Assembly (NCBI GenBank): GCA_017620025.1
Contig: JAFZRF010000006.1
Location: 1 to 64,000 of the forward strand
Source of the DNA: Ruminococcus sp.
Lineage (GTDB): Bacteria; Bacillota; Clostridia; Oscillospirales; Ruminococcaceae
DNA length: 64,000 nt
Reading direction: 5' to 3'
Every line of letters begins with the position of its first letter. Position 1 is the first letter of the stretch. The position numbers were made by a program, and so were the translations under genes. Below are positions 43,422 to 53,219 of the stretch, one piece after another. The notes under the pieces are model-generated. The model ran no database searches. It was not told the origin of the DNA and saw nothing but the letters and a program-made list of their open reading frames with translations.

Positions 43422-43937
43422 TTATGCGTGCGGTGTATATGCAGCTTTCAGAATCGCCTCAAGCTTTTCCATATCGCCGGTTATGATGTATGTGCTCTTG
43501 CAGCCGGTCTTCCTGTCGGTGATGAGCAGGGTATTGCCGCTCAGCTCATACCAGCAGGTATCCGGGGCAACAGTCTTTCCGTTTGAAACTACGATTCCGG
43601 TTTCGGTTATGCTGCACTTCTGCTTTGTTATAAGTGAGTATATAAGCTCGATAAGCAATATCATCCATGCGATGCAGAATATGATGATCGCGGCAGTATA
43701 GAGTCCGGAGCGTTCTTCCCGGTTCTTGAGAGAATTCATAAGACTGGTGAAGAGGTTGACACCGGAAAATACGAATATCCATATAAGATAGGACGGATTC
43801 TTCAGCTCAGCACTTACTCCCTCCGGCAGAGAAGGGCTTTTCCTCTGTTTGACGAAGGTGTATACCGCTAAAACTGCTATGAATATCAGGAAGGCGATGC
43901 TTACAACAAGGAAGGCGGCTTCAAGTATCCTGTCCAT
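43422..43937 (-). CDS. Small membrane protein of unknown function in the rib operon
   Basis: A protein of about 171 residues with three predicted membrane helices (about 5-28, 48-66 and 80-100). A cytoplasmic C-terminal part of roughly 65 residues has short strands ([22 protein letters not shown]), resembling a small PH-like or DUF5673-type domain. I do not recognise a named family with confidence. The ATG at 43937 is favoured over that at 43946 because GGAGG sits 9 bases away. It starts inside the end of ribBA (17-base overlap), which couples it to the operon. Confidence 0.7.
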   Translation of the reverse strand: MDRILEAAFLVVSIAFLIFIAVLAVYTFVKQRKSPSLPEGVSAELKNPSYLIWIFVFSGVNLFTSLMNSLKNREERSGLYTAAIIIFCIAWMILLIELIYSLITKQKCSITETGIVVSNGKTVAPDTCWYELSGNTLLITDRKTGCKSTYIITGDMEKLEAILKAAYTPHA

Positions 43938-45150
43938 TTCTTTCATCCTCCCCGTAGTTGAGTATATGGCCCATTTTAGCGGCCTTTGTTTTAAGATAGA
44001 AGAGGTCGTAAGCAGTTGCATCCATCTGTATCGGCACACGCTCGCTTATCTCAAGTCCGAAGCCGCTCAGACCGTATACCTTGTCGGGATTGTTTGTAAG
44101 GAGTCGGAGAGTCTTGCAGCCGAGGTCACGGAGTATCTGTGCGCCGATGTAGTATTCACGCATATCTCCGGGAAAACCGAGTGCGAGGTTAGCCTCGAGC
44201 GTATCCATGCCCTGATCCTGTAACTCATAGGCACGGAGCTTGTTGATAAGGCCTATGCCGCGTCCTTCCTGACGCATATACAGGAGCACTCCGCGTCCTT
44301 CCTTCTCAATCTGTGTCATAGCTGAGGCGAACTGCTGTCCGCAGTCGCATTTGAGAGAGCCGAAGGCATCTCCGGTAAGGCACTCGGAGTGTACACGGCA
44401 GAGAATATCCTTGCCGTCGCCGATATCGCCCTTTACCAGAGCCACATGGTGCTCACCGTTGAGCTTGTTCACATATCCCATAGCACGGAAGTTGCCGTAC
44501 TTTGTGGGGAGTTTTGTATCAGCCACCTTCTCAACAAGTACGTCGTGTACCTTCCGGTAGTCCTTGAGAGCCTGTATGGTGATGAACTTCATGCCCCATT
44601 CCTTTGCCTTCTCCTGAAGCTCGCCGGCACGCATCATAGTGCCGTCATCACGCATTATCTCACAGCAGAGACCGCATTCCTCAAGGCCGGCAAGGCGGAG
44701 CAGATCGACGGTAGCCTCTGTATGGCCTTCACGCTCAAGTACTCCGTTCTTCCTTGCAGTGAGCGGGAACATATGACCGGGTCTGCGGAAATCCTCCGGC
44801 TTTGAGTTCCTGTCAGCTATCATACGGGCGGTGAAGCCTCTCTCCTCTGCGGATATGCCTGTCGTGGTATCCACATGGTCAACGGATACCGTAAAGGCGG
44901 TGCTGTGGTTATCGGTATTGTAATCCACCATCTGAGGCAGGTGGAGCCTCTCACACATCCCGATGCTCATCGGCATACAGATAAGACCTCTTGCGTGAAC
45001 GGCCATGAAATTGACATTCTCAGTAGTTGCAAACTGAGCGGCGCATATCATATCGCCCTCGTTCTCACGGTCCTCGTTGTCAGTAACAAGGATGATCTCG
45101 CCGTTTCTCAGTGCTTCAAGAGCCTCGGGTACAGTGTTGTATTCAAACAT
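43921..45150 (-). CDS. ribBA: Bifunctional DHBP synthase / GTP cyclohydrolase II
   Basis: A 409-residue bifunctional enzyme that supplies both precursors of riboflavin. Residues 1-200 are 3,4-dihydroxy-2-butanone 4-phosphate synthase, with the acidic metal loop [13 protein letters not shown] and the RPGHMFPL block. Residues 205-400 are GTP cyclohydrolase II, with zinc ligands in [18 protein letters not shown], then [13 protein letters not shown] and LLTNNPDKV. It lies between a DUF4097-like lipoprotein gene (14 bases upstream) and a small membrane-protein gene that overlaps its end. Confidence 0.97.
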   Translation of the reverse strand: MFEYNTVPEALEALRNGEIILVTDNEDRENEGDMICAAQFATTENVNFMAVHARGLICMPMSIGMCERLHLPQMVDYNTDNHSTAFTVSVDHVDTTTGISAEERGFTARMIADRNSKPEDFRRPGHMFPLTARKNGVLEREGHTEATVDLLRLAGLEECGLCCEIMRDDGTMMRAGELQEKAKEWGMKFITIQALKDYRKVHDVLVEKVADTKLPTKYGNFRAMGYVNKLNGEHHVALVKGDIGDGKDILCRVHSECLTGDAFGSLKCDCGQQFASAMTQIEKEGRGVLLYMRQEGRGIGLINKLRAYELQDQGMDTLEANLALGFPGDMREYYIGAQILRDLGCKTLRLLTNNPDKVYGLSGFGLEISERVPIQMDATAYDLFYLKTKAAKMGHILNYGEDERNGQDT

Positions 45151-45164
45151 TTATAAGCCTCCAA

Positions 45165-46049
45165 TTATTTATCAAGTGCAGACGGTTCTTTGATATCGAT
45201 GTCGCCTGCGCCTGTACTCATTCTGACGGTGCATTTTCCGCCTATGGTTATCTCGACCTGATGTGCCGTAATCGCTCCCTCTTCCTTGTCAACGGTGTAT
45301 TCAAGACCGCCTGTATCAAGGGTTATGGAACCTACGCCGGTATTGAGTTCTATAACGGTATCCTCGTTCAGGGAACCGGGCAGTGATAATTCTATATCTC
45401 CGACGCCTGTGCTTATATCGAGCATCGAGCCCAGTTCGGGAGCTCCTGCAAGGTCGATGCTGATGCTTCCTGCACCTGTATCTATCTCAGTTGCACCCGT
45501 AAGGACGGAACTTCGGACAGTAACATCTCCTGCGCCTGTCTCAAGCTTCGCCTTGCCGGAGAAGCCGTTCAGCTCTATCTCACCGGCACCGTCTTCGATA
45601 TCGATGAAGCTGATGCTGTCGGGAAGATCGAAGACCGTATCGGCTGATACAGAAGCATTTGAAGCATATTCGCCGTTCTTGATAAAATGCCATACGTCCT
45701 GTCCTTCGTTCAGACCGGAGCAGAGAGTGACATTCAGCGCATTGTCCTTTATGTCGGTGCTTATGTAAAGGCTTCCGGCTATCTTATCAGCGATCTCCTG
45801 TGTGCTGCCCTTAACTGTGACATCTGAGGCGATACCGGCTGTTTCAGCACCTGCATTTATGATACAGCAGCCTGCATCATAACTGAAAACAAGAGAATCG
45901 GTGTTTTTGCCGATATCAGGTTTGCAGTCGGTTACTGTCTGTTTCTCGTATTTCAGACCTATGGCTATGTTGTTGTTCACTGATATCGGGCTGCATGAGC
46001 TAAGCAGCACTGCTGCGGTAATGCAGGGAAGTGACAGTGTATATTTCAT
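45165..46049 (-). CDS. DUF4097-like lipoprotein in the rib operon
   Basis: About 294 residues. The leader MKYTLSLPCITAAVLLSSC is a lipoprotein signal with LSSC. The second half is a beta-helix built on repeats with the turn (T/D)GAGD(I/V) or TGVG(D/S)I: EDGAGEIEL, ETGAGDVTV, DTGAGSISI, STGVGDIEL, NTGVGSITL, STGAGDIDI. This resembles DUF4097 proteins, so it is a distant relative of the protein at 27335, with a different turn motif. The start at 46049 has AAGGAGAA in front. Why an exported beta-helix lies between ribE and ribBA is unexplained. Confidence 0.82.
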   Translation of the reverse strand: MKYTLSLPCITAAVLLSSCSPISVNNNIAIGLKYEKQTVTDCKPDIGKNTDSLVFSYDAGCCIINAGAETAGIASDVTVKGSTQEIADKIAGSLYISTDIKDNALNVTLCSGLNEGQDVWHFIKNGEYASNASVSADTVFDLPDSISFIDIEDGAGEIELNGFSGKAKLETGAGDVTVRSSVLTGATEIDTGAGSISIDLAGAPELGSMLDISTGVGDIELSLPGSLNEDTVIELNTGVGSITLDTGGLEYTVDKEEGAITAHQVEITIGGKCTVRMSTGAGDIDIKEPSALDK

Positions 46050-46059
46050 ATCGTTCTCC

Positions 46060-46707
46060 TTATATGAAGCCGTTGCGAGCAAGCATATCGAGGGATACTC
46101 CGCCGGAGCGGGCATCCTCTGCGGGCTTCATCAGCTTCTCTACGTATTTTCCTATTATATCGTTTTCTAAGTTTACTGTGTCGCCTGTCTTTCTCTGTGA
46201 GAGAACGGTACAGGCTGCTGTGTGTGGGATTATGGATACTGAGAAATCTCTGTCTGTTAACTTTGCAACTGTCAGGCTGATCCCGTCAATGGCAATCGAC
46301 CCCTTCTCCACGATATACCGGAGTATCTGAGAAGGTGCCGATACTGTATACCATACGGCTATACCGTCATTTCTTATATCGGATATCGTACCTGTACCGT
46401 CGATATGCCCGGAGACTATATGTCCGCCGAAGCGTCCGTCCGCTGCCATTGCTCTTTCGAGGTCAACAGGGCTGCCGCTCCTGAGAGAGCCGAGCGAGGA
46501 ACGGCTGAGTGTCTCGTTCATAACATCTGCCTGGAACCAGTCGCTGCCCATTGCCGTAACGGTAAGACATACGCCGTTCACGGCGATACTGTCGCCGAGT
46601 GAAGTACCTTCCAGCACTTTCGATGCCCTGATGCGGATATTTGAGGACGTTCCGTTCCTTGTGACAGAGATCACGCTGCCGACTTCTTCAATTATTCCCG
46701 TGAACAT
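46060..46707 (-). CDS. ribE: Riboflavin synthase, alpha subunit
   Basis: A 215-residue riboflavin synthase, which turns two lumazine molecules into one riboflavin. It has the two tandem lumazine-binding domains: the first opens with MFTGIIEEVG and includes VNGVCLTV; the second includes GHIVSGHIDGTG and IDGISLTVAKL. It overlaps ribD by 20 bases, so the two are coupled. The downstream lipoprotein gene starts 10 bases later. Confidence 0.96.
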   Translation of the reverse strand: MFTGIIEEVGSVISVTRNGTSSNIRIRASKVLEGTSLGDSIAVNGVCLTVTAMGSDWFQADVMNETLSRSSLGSLRSGSPVDLERAMAADGRFGGHIVSGHIDGTGTISDIRNDGIAVWYTVSAPSQILRYIVEKGSIAIDGISLTVAKLTDRDFSVSIIPHTAACTVLSQRKTGDTVNLENDIIGKYVEKLMKPAEDARSGGVSLDMLARNGFI

Positions 46708-47875
46708 CCTGATCTCCTTCCTTCAGATCTATGACGATCCTTCTGAATTTGTACTGTTTATACCGGACAGTTCCTTCTATAAGAATGTCATTGCCGATAG
46801 TTCTGATCTCGGTGTTTTCGATGATATAGGCATCATCGGGAGTACGCACGCCAAGTCCTTCGACCGGTGATTTGGCATTTTTTCCGCCGAATATCTTGGG
46901 TGCTATATAAGCTTTGACCTTATTTACGTGTTTAGAGTGGAACAGGCTTTCATTAAGCTCTCCGCCGCCTTCGACGAGGACACTGTCGATGTTCATATCA
47001 GCGAGCCTGCGGAAGAGCGTATTAATGTCAACGTGTTCGTTATGGGCCTTTGTTGATATGATGGTACAGCCCATTTCACGGAGCATTCTCCTCTTCTCAC
47101 CCTTTTCAATGTCAGTCCCTTTACCACGATTTGTAGTCGCTATGATAGTCGGTATTTCCTTCGCAGTCCGGACGATGTTGGAATCAAGCGGTATCCTCAG
47201 GTTTGAATCGCAGATTATCCTTATCGGGTTGCGGCCGCCCTCTATACGGCAGGTGAGCATGGGATCGTCTGCAAGTACAGTGCCTATGCCGGCCATTATC
47301 GCAGTATGTCGCAGTCTTTCCCGCTGAACGTCGAGCCTTGCTTCCTCTCCGGTTATCCATTTGGACTCTCCTGACCAGGTGGCTATCTTACCGTCGAGCG
47401 TCATGGCATACTTTACCGTTACAAACGGCCGTTTATTCGTGATCCAGTAGAAGAAGATCTCGTTGAGTTTGTCGCATTTCTCTCTGAGTACGCCTTCAGT
47501 GACTTCGATACCGTTCTCACGCAGTATTCTTATGCCCTTGCCGGAAACCATGTAGTTCGGGTCGCCGGAGCCCACGAAAACACGCTTTATGCCGTGTTCT
47601 ATGACAGCATCGGTGCAGGGCGGCTGCTTGCCGTGATGACAGCAGGGCTCGAGCGTAACGTACATATCAGCTCCGGTGCAGTCGATACCCTTTGCTTCGC
47701 AGTCTGCAAAAGCGTTCCTCTCTGCGTGGAGATCGCCGTATTTCCTGTGCCAGCCCCTGCCGATTATCTCGCCGTCCTTTACTATGACAGCACCGACCAT
47801 GGGATTCGGGGCAGTGAAGCCCATTCCGCGCTTTGCGAGCTCGAGAGCTTCAGCCATATATTCTTCATGAGTCAT
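46688..47875 (-). CDS. ribD: Riboflavin deaminase/reductase
   Basis: A 395-residue bifunctional enzyme for steps two and three of riboflavin synthesis. The N-terminal cytidine-deaminase-like domain (about 1-145) has HAERNAFADC and PCCHHGKQPPC as zinc ligands. The reductase domain (about 148-365) has YAMTLDGKIAT, GIGTVLADDPMLTCR and VLVEGGGELN. The ATG at 47875 is chosen because AGGAGG lies 6 bases upstream; the longer frame starts in the riboswitch terminator region. It is the first gene after the FMN riboswitch. Confidence 0.96.
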   Translation of the reverse strand: MTHEEYMAEALELAKRGMGFTAPNPMVGAVIVKDGEIIGRGWHRKYGDLHAERNAFADCEAKGIDCTGADMYVTLEPCCHHGKQPPCTDAVIEHGIKRVFVGSGDPNYMVSGKGIRILRENGIEVTEGVLREKCDKLNEIFFYWITNKRPFVTVKYAMTLDGKIATWSGESKWITGEEARLDVQRERLRHTAIMAGIGTVLADDPMLTCRIEGGRNPIRIICDSNLRIPLDSNIVRTAKEIPTIIATTNRGKGTDIEKGEKRRMLREMGCTIISTKAHNEHVDINTLFRRLADMNIDSVLVEGGGELNESLFHSKHVNKVKAYIAPKIFGGKNAKSPVEGLGVRTPDDAYIIENTEIRTIGNDILIEGTVRYKQYKFRRIVIDLKEGDQDVHGNN

Positions 47876-47894
47876 GTTTCTGCCTCCTGAAATC

Positions 47895-47918
47895 AAAAAA
47901 TCCCCGGAGACTCCGGGG
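47895..47918 (-). terminator. Expression-platform terminator of the FMN riboswitch
   Basis: On the minus strand CCCCGGA (47918-47912) and TCCGGGG (47908-47902) pair around a 3-base loop and are followed by ATTTTTTG. It lies 20 bases before the ribD ATG, so FMN binding should end transcription early. Confidence 0.85.
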
Positions 47919-47948
47919 CGTGGATAATAAGCGCAGTTAAACGCAGGT

Positions 47949-48059
47949 ATCTTCTTTCATCCGGACTATACCGTCGGCTCCGGAATTGCACCGGATCAGC
48001 CGCTAATGCGGCTCGCAGGCTTTACTGCCGGTCAGGAATCTCACCCTGCCCTCGAAGAT
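47949..48059 (-). ncRNA. FMN riboswitch (RFN element)
   Basis: On the minus strand the conserved RFN core is clear: GGCAGGGTGAGATTCC, then GACCGGCAGTAAAGCC, GCGAGCCGC, GATCCGGTGCAATTCCGGAG, CCGACGGTATAGTCCGGATG. Helix P1 is closed by ATCTTC (48059-48054) and GAAGAT (47954-47949). It controls the whole rib operon; the terminator follows at 47895-47918. Confidence 0.97.
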
Positions 48060-48065
48060 GTTAAT

Positions 48066-48094
48066 ATTATAACACATCAGAGCGCCCGTGTCAA
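48066..48094 (-). promoter_or_regulatory. Consensus promoter of the rib operon
   Basis: On the minus strand TTGACA (48094-48089), 17 bases and TATAAT (48071-48066). Transcription should begin a few bases before the riboswitch. Confidence 0.85.
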
Positions 48095-48146
48095 TAGTCG
48101 AGTTTACGCCGGGTAACTGTTTATTGCTATCATTTGTTGCGGTACT

Positions 48147-48175
48147 TGCAATTTATTCTGAAGTATAGTATAATA
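48147..48175 (+). promoter_or_regulatory. Promoter of the lon operon
   Basis: TTGCAA (48147-48152), 17 bases and TATAAT (48170-48175). It diverges from the rib promoter. No CtsR or HrcA operator was seen. Confidence 0.7.
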
Positions 48176-48212
48176 TAGGTGGCTGTAATTTCTGACAGCC
48201 GAGGGATTAAGA

Positions 48213-50648
48213 ATGATTCGCATCATAGGTGCAAATATACAGAAATGTGGTGAGTTAATGGAACAGACGATAAAGAGCGATAAGAGCACAGATAACGGAA
48301 ATGTACTCTATACCGTGGCAATGAGAGGCCTCGTAGCCTTCCCGAAGATGGTCATGCACTTCGATGTTGCAAGGGATAAGTCCGTTGCGGCAGTTGAAAG
48401 GGCACTGAAGGACAGCGGCAGGGTATTCCTTGTGGCACAGCATGAGGCTTATGTGGAAAACCCGAAGGCTACCGACCTGTACAAGACAGGCGTAATAGCA
48501 GAGATAAAGCAGGTGCTGAAGCTTCCGGACAACGTAATGAAGGTGCTTGTTGAGGGCCTCTACAAGGCAAATCTGGTGCGTCTTATCGACGAAGGAGATG
48601 TTCTCAAGGCTGAGGTCAAGAGGACTCCGGCCTATTCAAGAGCAAAATATGACGAGGTTGAGGTTGAAGCTCTGATGCGTTCCGTAAAGGACGTATTTGA
48701 AAGATATGCTTCTTTCTTCCCGAAGATGCCTAAGGAGCTCCTTATCTCGGTAATGACCGAGGAGGATCCGATAAAGCTGTTCGAGAACGTGACCTTCAAC
48801 TGCAATCTCAACTACCGTGACAAGCAGACTCTGCTTGAGGAATCGAATATCACGAACAAGCTCTCAGTGCTTTTTGCCTGCCTTACTTCCGAGGTAGAGA
48901 TACTCGAGCTTGAGAACCTTATCAACGAACAGACCAAGAACAGCATAGACAAGGGGCAGAAGGAGTATTACCTCCGTGAACAGCTCCGTGTGATACAGGA
49001 ACAGCTCGGCGAGGATGACGGCGATGAGGTATTCGCCTACATCAACGATATCATGGAGCTGAAAACAGATGACAAGAGCAAGGAAAAGCTGCTGAAGGAG
49101 GCCGACAAGCTCGGAAAGCTGCCGCCTTCCTCTCAGGAGGCCTTCGTTATAAAGAACTACCTTGATACCGTTCTCGATCTGCCGTGGGGCAAGTACTCCA
49201 AGGCAAAGATGACTATGGAGAAGGCAGAGGCAGTCCTTGAAAAGGATCACTACGGCCTCAAGAAGGTCAAGGAGCGCATCCTTGAATTCCTTGCCGTTCA
49301 TATGCTCAATCCCGAGATCAAGGGACAGATAATCTGTCTTGCTGGCCCTCCCGGCATCGGCAAGACCTCCATCGCCAAGTCAGTTGCAAGGGCAATGGGC
49401 AGAAAGTATGCCCGTGTATCTCTCGGCGGCGTGCGTGACGAAGCTGATATCAGAGGTCACAGAAAGACCTATGTAGGCGCTATGCCCGGACGTATCATAA
49501 CTGCTCTCCAGCAGGCAGGCACAGCCAATCCGCTGATCCTCTTTGACGAGATCGACAAGCTCTGCAACGATATCAAGGGCGATCCCTCCTCCGCTATGCT
49601 TGAAGTCCTTGACAGTGAGCAGAACAACGCTTTCAGAGATCACTTCATCGAGATACCCTTCGATCTCAGCAAAGCTGTATTCATAACAACAGCCAACGAC
49701 GTGTCCGCTATACCGGGTCCTCTGCTCGACCGTATGGAGCTTATCGAGCTCCCGAGCTATACCGCAGAGGAGAAATTCCACATCGCAAAGGAGCATCTTG
49801 TACCCAAGCAGCTCAAGGAACACGGATTAAAGGCTGCACAGCTGAAGATCGAGGATCAGGCGATACGTGACATCATCCAGTTCTATACAAGAGAGGCCGG
49901 TGTCCGTACTCTCGAAAGATATATCGCATCCCTCTGCCGCAAGGCGGCAAGGAAGATCGCCTCAGGCGAAGCCAAGAAGGTCACAGTAAAGGGTACGAAC
50001 CTTGCCGATTTCCTCGGAGTACGCAGGTACATCTCAGACCTCTTCTCACGTCAGGATCAGGTAGGCATCGTAAACGGCCTTGCATGGACATCTGTCGGCG
50101 GTACAATAATGCCTCTTGAGGTAATAATCCTCAAGGGTACCGGCAAGATAGAGGTAACAGGACTTCTCGGCGAAGTCATGAAGGAAAGCGCCCAGATAGC
50201 TGTAAGCTATGTAAGGAGCATCGCCGACAAGTACGGCATCAATCCCGAGTTCTACAAGGAGAACGATATACACATCCACGCACCCGAGGGAGCTGTTCCG
50301 AAGGACGGCCCTTCCGCTGGCGTCACAATAGTTACGGCTCTCGTATCGGCACTCTCAGGCCGCAAGGTACGTGCCGACATAGCCATGACGGGTGAGATAA
50401 CCCTTCACGGCAAGGTCCTCCCGATAGGAGGTCTCCGTGAGAAGTCGATGGCAGCGTTCAAGGCAGATATCCCGACCGTACTCATTCCCCGTGACAACGA
50501 GGCAGACCTCGAGGAGGTCGATGATGCAGTAAAGGCAGCTATCAGCTTCCGCTCGATGGATACGCTTGATCAGGTGCTCGATATCGCACTTGTGCCTGAG
50601 GAAAAGCCAGCACCGGCGAAGCCCTCACGCAGAAAGAAGAAATCATAA
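48213..50648 (+). CDS. lon: ATP-dependent protease Lon
   Basis: An 811-residue LonA protease. The N-terminal substrate domain (about 25-220) starts [18 protein letters not shown]. The AAA+ domain has Walker [10 protein letters not shown], Walker [11 protein letters not shown] and a sensor segment. The C-terminal serine protease has catalytic Ser701 in KDGPSAGV and Lys744 in LREKSMAAF. It degrades misfolded and regulatory proteins. Two starts are possible: 48213 behind GAGGGA (6 bases) or 48258 behind GGTGAG (3 bases). I keep the first for its better site, although the family usually begins nearer the second. Confidence 0.96.
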   Translation: MIRIIGANIQKCGELMEQTIKSDKSTDNGNVLYTVAMRGLVAFPKMVMHFDVARDKSVAAVERALKDSGRVFLVAQHEAYVENPKATDLYKTGVIAEIKQVLKLPDNVMKVLVEGLYKANLVRLIDEGDVLKAEVKRTPAYSRAKYDEVEVEALMRSVKDVFERYASFFPKMPKELLISVMTEEDPIKLFENVTFNCNLNYRDKQTLLEESNITNKLSVLFACLTSEVEILELENLINEQTKNSIDKGQKEYYLREQLRVIQEQLGEDDGDEVFAYINDIMELKTDDKSKEKLLKEADKLGKLPPSSQEAFVIKNYLDTVLDLPWGKYSKAKMTMEKAEAVLEKDHYGLKKVKERILEFLAVHMLNPEIKGQIICLAGPPGIGKTSIAKSVARAMGRKYARVSLGGVRDEADIRGHRKTYVGAMPGRIITALQQAGTANPLILFDEIDKLCNDIKGDPSSAMLEVLDSEQNNAFRDHFIEIPFDLSKAVFITTANDVSAIPGPLLDRMELIELPSYTAEEKFHIAKEHLVPKQLKEHGLKAAQLKIEDQAIRDIIQFYTREAGVRTLERYIASLCRKAARKIASGEAKKVTVKGTNLADFLGVRRYISDLFSRQDQVGIVNGLAWTSVGGTIMPLEVIILKGTGKIEVTGLLGEVMKESAQIAVSYVRSIADKYGINPEFYKENDIHIHAPEGAVPKDGPSAGVTIVTALVSALSGRKVRADIAMTGEITLHGKVLPIGGLREKSMAAFKADIPTVLIPRDNEADLEEVDDAVKAAISFRSMDTLDQVLDIALVPEEKPAPAKPSRRKKKS

Positions 50649-50664
50649 ACGAAAGGAGCGGCGC

Positions 50665-51276
50665 ATGAAGCTTAACTACAACAAGGCAGAGTATGCCGCA
50701 TCATACGGAAAGTTCTCGCAGCTTCCTCCGCCGGAGCTTGCTGAGCTTGCATTTGCCGGACACTCCAATGTCGGCAAATCAACACTGATAAACAAGCTGT
50801 TCAACCGCAAGAACCTTGCAAGAGTAAGTTCTGTACCGGGCAAGACAGCTACCATAAATTTCTACAGACTTGATGATATCTACTTTGTCGATCTTCCGGG
50901 CTACGGCTATGCGAAAGTCGCAAAGTCAGAAAAGGAGCGCTGGTCGGGGCTTATCGAGGGATACCTCGGAGCAGACAGGGATCTCAGGCTGGTATTCATG
51001 CTTGTGGATATGCGCCACGCTCCCACCAGGGACGATCTCCAGATGATAAGCTACCTTATCGATACGGAGACTCCTTTCGTGCTTGTCCTCACAAAGGCGG
51101 ACAAGCTCAAGAAGACGGAAAGGGAAAAGCGGATGGAGGCTTTCAGGACGGAGATACCGTACTTTGACGATATGCACGTCGTGCCCTTTTCATCTCAGAC
51201 TGCCGAGGGCGTTGAGGAGCTGAGGCAGATAATCGAGGAGATCACCGACGACAATGGCGTCGCCGATGACGAATGA
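50665..51276 (+). CDS. engB: Ribosome biogenesis GTP-binding protein EngB/YsxC
   Basis: A 203-residue GTPase needed for assembly of the large ribosomal subunit. Motifs: G1 GHSNVGKSTLIN, G2 with VPGKTATINFY, G3 DLPGYGYAKV, G4 TKADK, and G5 in VPFSSQTAEG. The start at 50665 follows AAAGGAG by 7 bases; the upstream part of the open frame overlaps lon in another frame. lon-engB is a common pair in Firmicutes. The lysA gene starts 20 bases downstream. Confidence 0.95.
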   Translation: MKLNYNKAEYAASYGKFSQLPPPELAELAFAGHSNVGKSTLINKLFNRKNLARVSSVPGKTATINFYRLDDIYFVDLPGYGYAKVAKSEKERWSGLIEGYLGADRDLRLVFMLVDMRHAPTRDDLQMISYLIDTETPFVLVLTKADKLKKTEREKRMEAFRTEIPYFDDMHVVPFSSQTAEGVEELRQIIEEITDDNGVADDE

Positions 51277-51296
51277 TAAAGAAAGGAATGATGAGA

Positions 51297-52601
51297 ATGT
51301 CAGAATTTATTTCCGAGAATCTTGGCGTAAACAGCCAGGGACATCTCACCATAGGAGGCGCTGATACCGTTGCTCTTGCAAAGGAGTACGGCACACCTCT
51401 TTACGTAATGGACGAGCAGAAGATAAGAGATACGCTTCGCCGCTTCCATGAGAGCCTTGACAGGTTCTACCACGGAAGAAGTCTCGTATGCTATGCGAGC
51501 AAGGCTTTCTCCTGCAAGGAGATGTGCCGTATCGTAGCAAGCGAGGGCGACGGCCTTGACGTAGTATCTGCCGGAGAGCTCTATACCGCTATCAAGGCAG
51601 GCTTCCCCATGGAGAAGGTCGGCTATCACGGCAACAACAAGACCACAGAGGAGCTCCGCATGGCAGTGGAGAACGGCGTAGGCCATATCGTTGTCGATAA
51701 CCTTCCCGAACTTCGCAGACTTGAAGCAGTTGCAGAGGAGCTCGGCAAGGTACCGGATATCATGCTTCGTATCAAGCCCGGTATCGATGCACATACACAC
51801 CAGTTCATCATGACAGGCCAGATAGACAGCAAGTTCGGATTTGCACTTGAGACAGGCGAGGCTTTCGAGGCTGTAAAGGAAGCTCTCTCCTGCGGCAGAG
51901 TAAAGCTCTCAGGCATACACTGCCATATCGGCTCACAGATATTCGGCATTGACCCGTTTGAGGCAGCTGCCGGAGTAATGCTCGATTTCGCAGCAAAGGT
52001 TAAGAAGGAGCTCGGCTACGAGATACCCGGCCTCAACCTCGGCGGCGGCTTCGGCATCAAGTACCTGAACACAGACGACCCGCAGCCATTTGAGAACTAC
52101 ATCGAGCGTGTGGCTAAGGTCGTAAAGGCAAAGTGCGAGGAGCACGGCCTTACAGAGCCTTTCATCTACATCGAGCCTGGCAGAGCAGTTGCAGCCCCCG
52201 CGGGCCTTACACTGTATACAGTCGGCGCACGCAAGGAGATACCAGGTATCCGTACATACGTTTCCGTAGACGGCGGTATGGGCGATAATCCGAGATACAT
52301 ACTCTACCAGTCTGAGTATGAAGTAGTATCAGCTGAGAGACCGCTTGAAGAGCGCACAGAGAAGGTCACAGTAGCCGGACGCTGCTGTGAGAGCGGAGAT
52401 CTCATCGGAGAGAATATGCCGATCCAGCACGTAGATTCCGGCGATATCATCGCTGTACTTGCTACAGGTGCATATAACTACTCAATGTCCTCCAACTACA
52501 ACAGAGTCGGCAAGCCGGCAGTTGTATTCGTAAACAACGGCGAAGCACGCATTGCTGTAAAGAGAGAGACTCTTGATGACGTTATCAGAAATGACGTCTG
52601 A
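51297..52601 (+). CDS. lysA: Diaminopimelate decarboxylase
   Basis: A 434-residue PLP-dependent diaminopimelate decarboxylase, the last step of lysine synthesis. The PLP lysine is in VCYASKAFSCKEM; HCHIGSQI, GLNLGGGFGIKY and EPGRAVAAPAG bind cofactor phosphate, and the conserved Cys of the active site is in GRCCESGDLIGEN. The start at 51297 has AAAGGA at 9 bases; an ATG at 51273 overlaps the engB stop but has no ribosome site. It ends at a bidirectional terminator. Confidence 0.95.
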   Translation: MSEFISENLGVNSQGHLTIGGADTVALAKEYGTPLYVMDEQKIRDTLRRFHESLDRFYHGRSLVCYASKAFSCKEMCRIVASEGDGLDVVSAGELYTAIKAGFPMEKVGYHGNNKTTEELRMAVENGVGHIVVDNLPELRRLEAVAEELGKVPDIMLRIKPGIDAHTHQFIMTGQIDSKFGFALETGEAFEAVKEALSCGRVKLSGIHCHIGSQIFGIDPFEAAAGVMLDFAAKVKKELGYEIPGLNLGGGFGIKYLNTDDPQPFENYIERVAKVVKAKCEEHGLTEPFIYIEPGRAVAAPAGLTLYTVGARKEIPGIRTYVSVDGGMGDNPRYILYQSEYEVVSAERPLEERTEKVTVAGRCCESGDLIGENMPIQHVDSGDIIAVLATGAYNYSMSSNYNRVGKPAVVFVNNGEARIAVKRETLDDVIRNDV

Positions 52602-52611
52602 CACTTAAAGA

Positions 52612-52643
52612 AAAAGTCCCGGAGCAAAAACTCCGGGACTTTT
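52612..52643. terminator. Bidirectional terminator
   Basis: AAAAGTCCCGGAG (52612-52624) and CTCCGGGACTTTT (52631-52643) form a 13-bp stem with A and T runs at the two sides. lysA and the minus-strand membrane protein gene converge here. Confidence 0.9.
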
Positions 52644-52657
52644 GTCATTCATAAGAT

Positions 52658-52999
52658 TCACTTTTTCTTCTTCATGCTTGCGGAGAAGGAAATCATAGCT
52701 GCAACTCCCATTAAAAGGTAGATGCCTGCATAGAAGAGGAGAGCCTTCTCGTCATGTCCGAAGAACAGCCATGCACCGGCGAAGAACAATACTGCGAAGG
52801 CTGCCGGCCGCCACCAGAGCTTTTTGACGTCCTTGCTGGCTGAGATACCGGAGATCACGGAAAATACAGGATCAACTGCCATGAAAAGAATCAGGCTTAT
52901 AAATGCGGAAGCTGAACCCGACAGGAATACCGAATTGACTAACGGTACGGCAATTGCGATGACAACGGCTATGATAAGCCACTTTAGATTATCCTTCAT
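52658..52999 (-). CDS. Small membrane protein of unknown function
   Basis: A 113-residue protein with four predicted membrane helices (about 8-28, 32-52, 66-82 and 88-105) and a C-terminal Met/Lys tail. I do not recognise a family. The ATG at 52999 has GGAGGATCATAC in front. It is transcribed alone on the minus strand. Confidence 0.65.
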   Translation of the reverse strand: MKDNLKWLIIAVVIAIAVPLVNSVFLSGSASAFISLILFMAVDPVFSVISGISASKDVKKLWWRPAAFAVLFFAGAWLFFGHDEKALLFYAGIYLLMGVAAMISFSASMKKKK

Positions 53000-53147
53000 T
53001 GTATGATCCTCCCGGAGTTCAGTAATTATCTATACAATATCATACAGCAAAACCGGAGATATGTCAATAGAACAGTCGTGTCATCAGTAAATGTATATTT
53101 GTTTTCGCCTGCTAACCGGTAAAGTATATTACATAAGTGTAAACACT

Positions 53148-53165
53148 TTGTTTAATTCTTGACAA
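53148..53165. promoter_or_regulatory. Rex operator overlapping the aconitase -35
   Basis: TTGTTTA-ATTC-TTGACAA matches 12 of 14 positions of the known Rex consensus TTGTTAA-N4-TTAACAA. Its right half contains the -35 TTGACA of the promoter, so bound Rex would block RNA polymerase. The rex gene is the last gene of the operon. The binding itself is inferred. Confidence 0.6.
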
Positions 53166-53187
53166 ACAAGAAGTAATGTAGTACAAT
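53159..53187 (+). promoter_or_regulatory. Promoter of the aconitase-icd-rex operon
   Basis: TTGACA (53159-53164), 17 bases and TACAAT (53182-53187). Confidence 0.8.
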
Positions 53188-53219
53188 AAAATATATATGT
53201 ATTGAAAGGAATGATCTCA

